Assembly: GCA_034506335.1 (NCBI GenBank)
Contig: JAPDPR010000027.1
Location: forward strand, 1 to 44,316
DNA length: 44,316 bases
Direction: 5' to 3'
Origin: a candidate division KSB1 bacterium
GTDB lineage: Bacteria; Zhuqueibacterota; Zhuqueibacteria; JANLFK01; Oleimicrobiaceae
Both the position numbers and the translations under genes were made by a program. This document shows positions 41,914-44,316 of the stretch, one piece after another. A model generated the notes under the pieces. It worked only from the letters and a program-made list of their open reading frames with translations, did not search any database and was not told the DNA's origin. Each line of letters opens with the position of its first letter. Within the stretch, counting starts at the first letter, position 1.

Positions 41914-43422
41914 TCAGAAACGGGCCGTCTCTTTGTACTCCTTGATCGCCTGGTCCAACTTCGCGCGGGTCTCGTCACTCAAGTCTTTGTCCCGCATAAT
42001 GGTCGCGCCAATGTCCGGATGCACAGTGCGCATGAATTGCAAGAGCCCTTCCTCAAAGGCCCGGATCTTGTCTACCGGTACGTCGTCGGCATAGCCATTG
42101 GTCACTGCGTAGATCGCCATCACCTGCTCGTCCAATGGCACCGGAGCGTATTGCGGCTGCTTGAGGAGTTCCGTCAACCGCTGTCCGCGTTCCAATTGAT
42201 CACGAGTGACCTTATCCAACTCCGAGCCAAACTGGGCAAACGCGGCCAATGCCCGATAGGAGGCGAGCTCCAGGCGAAGTTTGCCCGCCACTTTCTTCAT
42301 TGCTTTGGTCTGGGCATCGCCGCCCACGCGTGAGACCGAAAGCCCGGCATTGACCGCCGGTCTGATGCCCGCATAGAACAGATCACTCTCCAAGTAGATC
42401 TGCCCGTCGGTGATGGAGATCACGTTGGTGGGGATGTAGGCGCTCACGTCGCCCGCCTGCGTCTCGATGATGGGGAGTGCCGTGAGTGAGCCGCCGCCAT
42501 AGTCATTATGCATGCGCGCCGCCCGTTCCAAAAGGCGCGAGTGGAGATAGAACACGTCGCCCGGGTAGGCCTCGCGGCCAGGCGGCCGCCGCAGCAACAA
42601 GGAAATCTGGCGATAGGCCCAGGCATGTTTGGTCAGATCATCGTACACCACCAAGGCGTCGCGCCCTTGCTCCATGAACTCTTCGCCCATAGCGCACCCA
42701 GCGTAAGGGGCAAGGTACTGGAGCGCAGCCGGCTCCGAGGCGCTGGCCACCACCACAATGGTATGCCCCATGGCGCCGTACCGCTCCAGAGTTGCCACCA
42801 CCTGCGCCACCTGGGCGCGCTTCTGCCCGATGGCCACGTACACACAGATGAGGTCCTTGTCCTTCTGATTGATGATGGTGTCGATGGCCAAGGCCGTCTT
42901 GCCCGTCTGCCGGTCACCGATGATGAGTTCGCGTTGCCCGCGGCCAATGGGGATCATCGAATCGATGGCCTTGATGCCCGTCTGTACGGGTGTATCCACG
43001 TTCTGTCGGTAGACCACTCCCGGGGCGATGCGCTCCACTGGGCGGAACCGTTCGGTGCGGATCGGTCCCTTGCCATCCACGGGCTGGCCCAGGGCGTTGA
43101 CCACGCGCCCGATGAGCTCCTCGCCCACTGGCACCGAGGCGATCCGCCCTGTGCCGCGCACCTCGTCGCCTTCCTCGATGTGGGCATAGTCGCCCATGAT
43201 GATAACCCCCACGCTGTCTGCCTCCAAGTTCAGCACAATCCCCATCACGCCGCCGGGGAATTGCACCAGCTCGGAGGCCATGACCTCAGAGAGGCCGCTG
43301 ACGCGGGCAATACCGTCGCCCACCTCGATGACGTGCCCGATGGTGGTGGTGCGCAGCGGCGCTTCGAAGGCCTCGATTTCGCGACGGATGCGCGCGGTGA
43401 TATCTTCGGCATGTATCGGCAT
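41914..43422 (-). CDS. atpA: F1 ATP synthase subunit alpha
   Basis: 502 residues from ATG 43422 with GAGGGA upstream; GTG 43440 would abut the delta stop. The N-terminal [17 protein letters not shown] interacts with delta. Walker A GDRQTGKT at 169-176 is the non-catalytic nucleotide site. Further hallmarks are [60 protein letters not shown] and [17 protein letters not shown]. Normal length. Forms the head with beta. Confidence 0.96.
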   Translation of the reverse strand: MPIHAEDITARIRREIEAFEAPLRTTTIGHVIEVGDGIARVSGLSEVMASELVQFPGGVMGIVLNLEADSVGVIIMGDYAHIEEGDEVRGTGRIASVPVGEELIGRVVNALGQPVDGKGPIRTERFRPVERIAPGVVYRQNVDTPVQTGIKAIDSMIPIGRGQRELIIGDRQTGKTALAIDTIINQKDKDLICVYVAIGQKRAQVAQVVATLERYGAMGHTIVVVASASEPAALQYLAPYAGCAMGEEFMEQGRDALVVYDDLTKHAWAYRQISLLLRRPPGREAYPGDVFYLHSRLLERAARMHNDYGGGSLTALPIIETQAGDVSAYIPTNVISITDGQIYLESDLFYAGIRPAVNAGLSVSRVGGDAQTKAMKKVAGKLRLELASYRALAAFAQFGSELDKVTRDQLERGQRLTELLKQPQYAPVPLDEQVMAIYAVTNGYADDVPVDKIRAFEEGLLQFMRTVHPDIGATIMRDKDLSDETRAKLDQAIKEYKETARF

Positions 43423-43440
43423 GGTGAGTCCCTCGTCCAC

Positions 43441-43986
43441 CTACCGGCTGTCCCTTAGCTTGTCGTGCAAGGCCGCAAGTCGTCCAGCCAGGCTCCCGTT
43501 GAGCACTTTGTCGCCCACCTTGATGACTACGCCGCCGAGAATGTCGGGGTCCACGTGAAAGTGTACGGCAAGGTTCTCGCCAAAGCGCTTTGCCACTTCT
43601 GCCTGGAGGGCTTGACGTTCCGCTGCCGTCGGCGGCACGGCGGTGATTACCTCGGCGACGTCATTCCGACCTGCACCGGCCAGGGAGTGGGCAAGTTGTT
43701 CGACCACCTCACCCAAAAGCGGCAGGTGTCCTTCGCGGAGCATCACGTAGAGCATGTTACGCGCCTCGCGAGAAATGCTCGCAGGGAGCAGTTGGTCCAA
43801 CTGCTGACGTCGCTCCTCAAATGCCTTACCCACATCGCTGAGCTCGGCCATGCATTCCCTGTCCGCCGAAAGCCTGTTCCACACGCTGCGCAGGTGCGCC
43901 ACCCACTCTTGGGTGATGTGAGCGTGTGCAGCGCCGGCATAGCTGGCCGCCAGCGCCTTGCCTCGTGCTCCGCTCCTGCTCCTCAC
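43441..43986 (-). CDS. atpH: F1 ATP synthase subunit delta
   Basis: 181 residues from GTG 43986, which overlaps the b-subunit stop by 4 bp (GTGA). The N-terminal helical bundle (ARGKALAASYAGAAHAHITQ, VWNRLSADRECMAELSDV) and the C-terminal block IKVGDKVLNGSLAGRLAALH with ILGGVVIKVGDKVLNGS are the delta/OSCP signature. It links the peripheral stalk to the top of F1. Confidence 0.93.
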   Translation of the reverse strand: MRSRSGARGKALAASYAGAAHAHITQEWVAHLRSVWNRLSADRECMAELSDVGKAFEERRQQLDQLLPASISREARNMLYVMLREGHLPLLGEVVEQLAHSLAGAGRNDVAEVITAVPPTAAERQALQAEVAKRFGENLAVHFHVDPDILGGVVIKVGDKVLNGSLAGRLAALHDKLRDSR

Positions 43987-44316
43987 GCAAGTCCCCCGCT
44001 TTGCTGAAGAAAGTCGCGGATGAGGCGGCGCTGGGCCTTTTCGTCCACCGCGACCGTCTGACGCAGCGTTTTGCGTGTCAGCTCCACCGCCAAATCCACC
44101 ACCTGCCGGTGCAGCTCGGCCAACACTCGCTGCCTTTCCAGTTCCACCTGCTCCCGTGCTTGCTGGCGGATCTCCTCTGCCTCTCGGCGCGCTTCGGCCA
44201 AAATGCTTTCGCGCATCTTTTCGGTCTCCTGGGCAATGCGCGTGGCCGCCTCCTGCGATGCCTGTCGCGCCTGCTCCAGCTCCCGCTGAAAGGCCACTCG
44301 TTGTGCCTCCGCCTCC
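43983..44316 (-). CDS. atpF: Fo ATP synthase subunit b, partial at the right edge
   Basis: The frame is open to the window end, so only about the last 110 residues are seen; the N-terminal membrane anchor is outside. The visible part is a long charged coiled coil (QRELEQARQASQEAATRIAQ, RREAEEIRQQAREQVELERQ, VLAELHRQVVDLAVELTRKT), characteristic of the peripheral stalk. Its stop overlaps the delta start. Subunits a and c are expected just beyond the right edge. Confidence 0.9.
   Translation of the reverse strand, partial: EAEAQRVAFQRELEQARQASQEAATRIAQETEKMRESILAEARREAEEIRQQAREQVELERQRVLAELHRQVVDLAVELTRKTLRQTVAVDEKAQRRLIRDFLQQSGGLA

Overview
The window is about 44 kb of moderately GC-rich bacterial DNA with no rRNA, no CRISPR array and no recognisable phage or transposon. 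Four features point to a Gram-negative, outer-membrane lineage of the FCB type (KSB1 / Calditrichota / Zixibacteria-like; inference only): a C-terminal secretion tail of the YPNPFNP type (type IX secretion), a phosphate-selective OprO/OprP porin, a DUF3098 protein, and an N-terminal fragment resembling a C25 (gingipain-like) propeptide. Shine-Dalgarno sites are strong. Several sigma70-type promoters read TTGACA-N16/17-TATATT.

Layout. 1-2665: a secreted-protein gene leaving the left edge (-), two tiny membrane proteins (+) and a decayed nitroreductase. 2989-11670: one long minus-strand transcription unit with, in order of transcription, a divergent CYTH-like protein, a CYTH tripolyphosphatase-like protein, a DASS/SLC13 transporter, a DUF47/PhoU-like protein, a PiT phosphate transporter, an OprO/P porin, a lamin-tail lipoprotein, a YjiK-like lipoprotein and a lamin-tail protein with a T9SS tail. 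A hairpin-plus-U terminator follows. 11998-15802: a divergent plus-strand operon encodes a membrane-anchored PhnD-like binding protein, a histidine kinase and an NtrC-type sigma54 activator. The 506 bp between the two units holds a near-perfect -24/-12 sigma54 promoter aimed at the phosphate unit, two 16-bp palindromes at typical enhancer distance, and a sigma70-like promoter aimed at the regulator operon. I read this as a self-contained, sigma54-controlled phosphate (or related oxyanion) sensing and uptake locus, the most interesting system in the window.

15945-25396: a hypothetical gene, an SPL-type radical SAM protein paired with a ParB-like protein, an alanine/glycine:cation symporter, then a tight plus-strand cluster: GIY-YIG protein, second SPL-type radical SAM protein, an Fpg-like protein without its catalytic residues, two conserved unknowns, and LeuC/LeuD. 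25661-31088: tRNA-Asp, tRNA-Val and DUF3098 in one apparent transcript, an Nmad3 protein, a frameshifted alpha/beta hydrolase, a PD-(D/E)XK-like nuclease and a DUF5679 zinc ribbon. 31046-39010: an SppA protease with an added N-terminal barrel-like domain, a URO-D-type methyltransferase, two glycosidase-like proteins and a membrane protein. 39101-44316: F1Fo ATP synthase genes epsilon, beta, gamma, alpha, delta and partial b, all on the minus strand.

Three breaks in two genes (nitroreductase, alpha/beta hydrolase) are single-base changes in C or G runs; they may be true pseudogenes or assembly errors.
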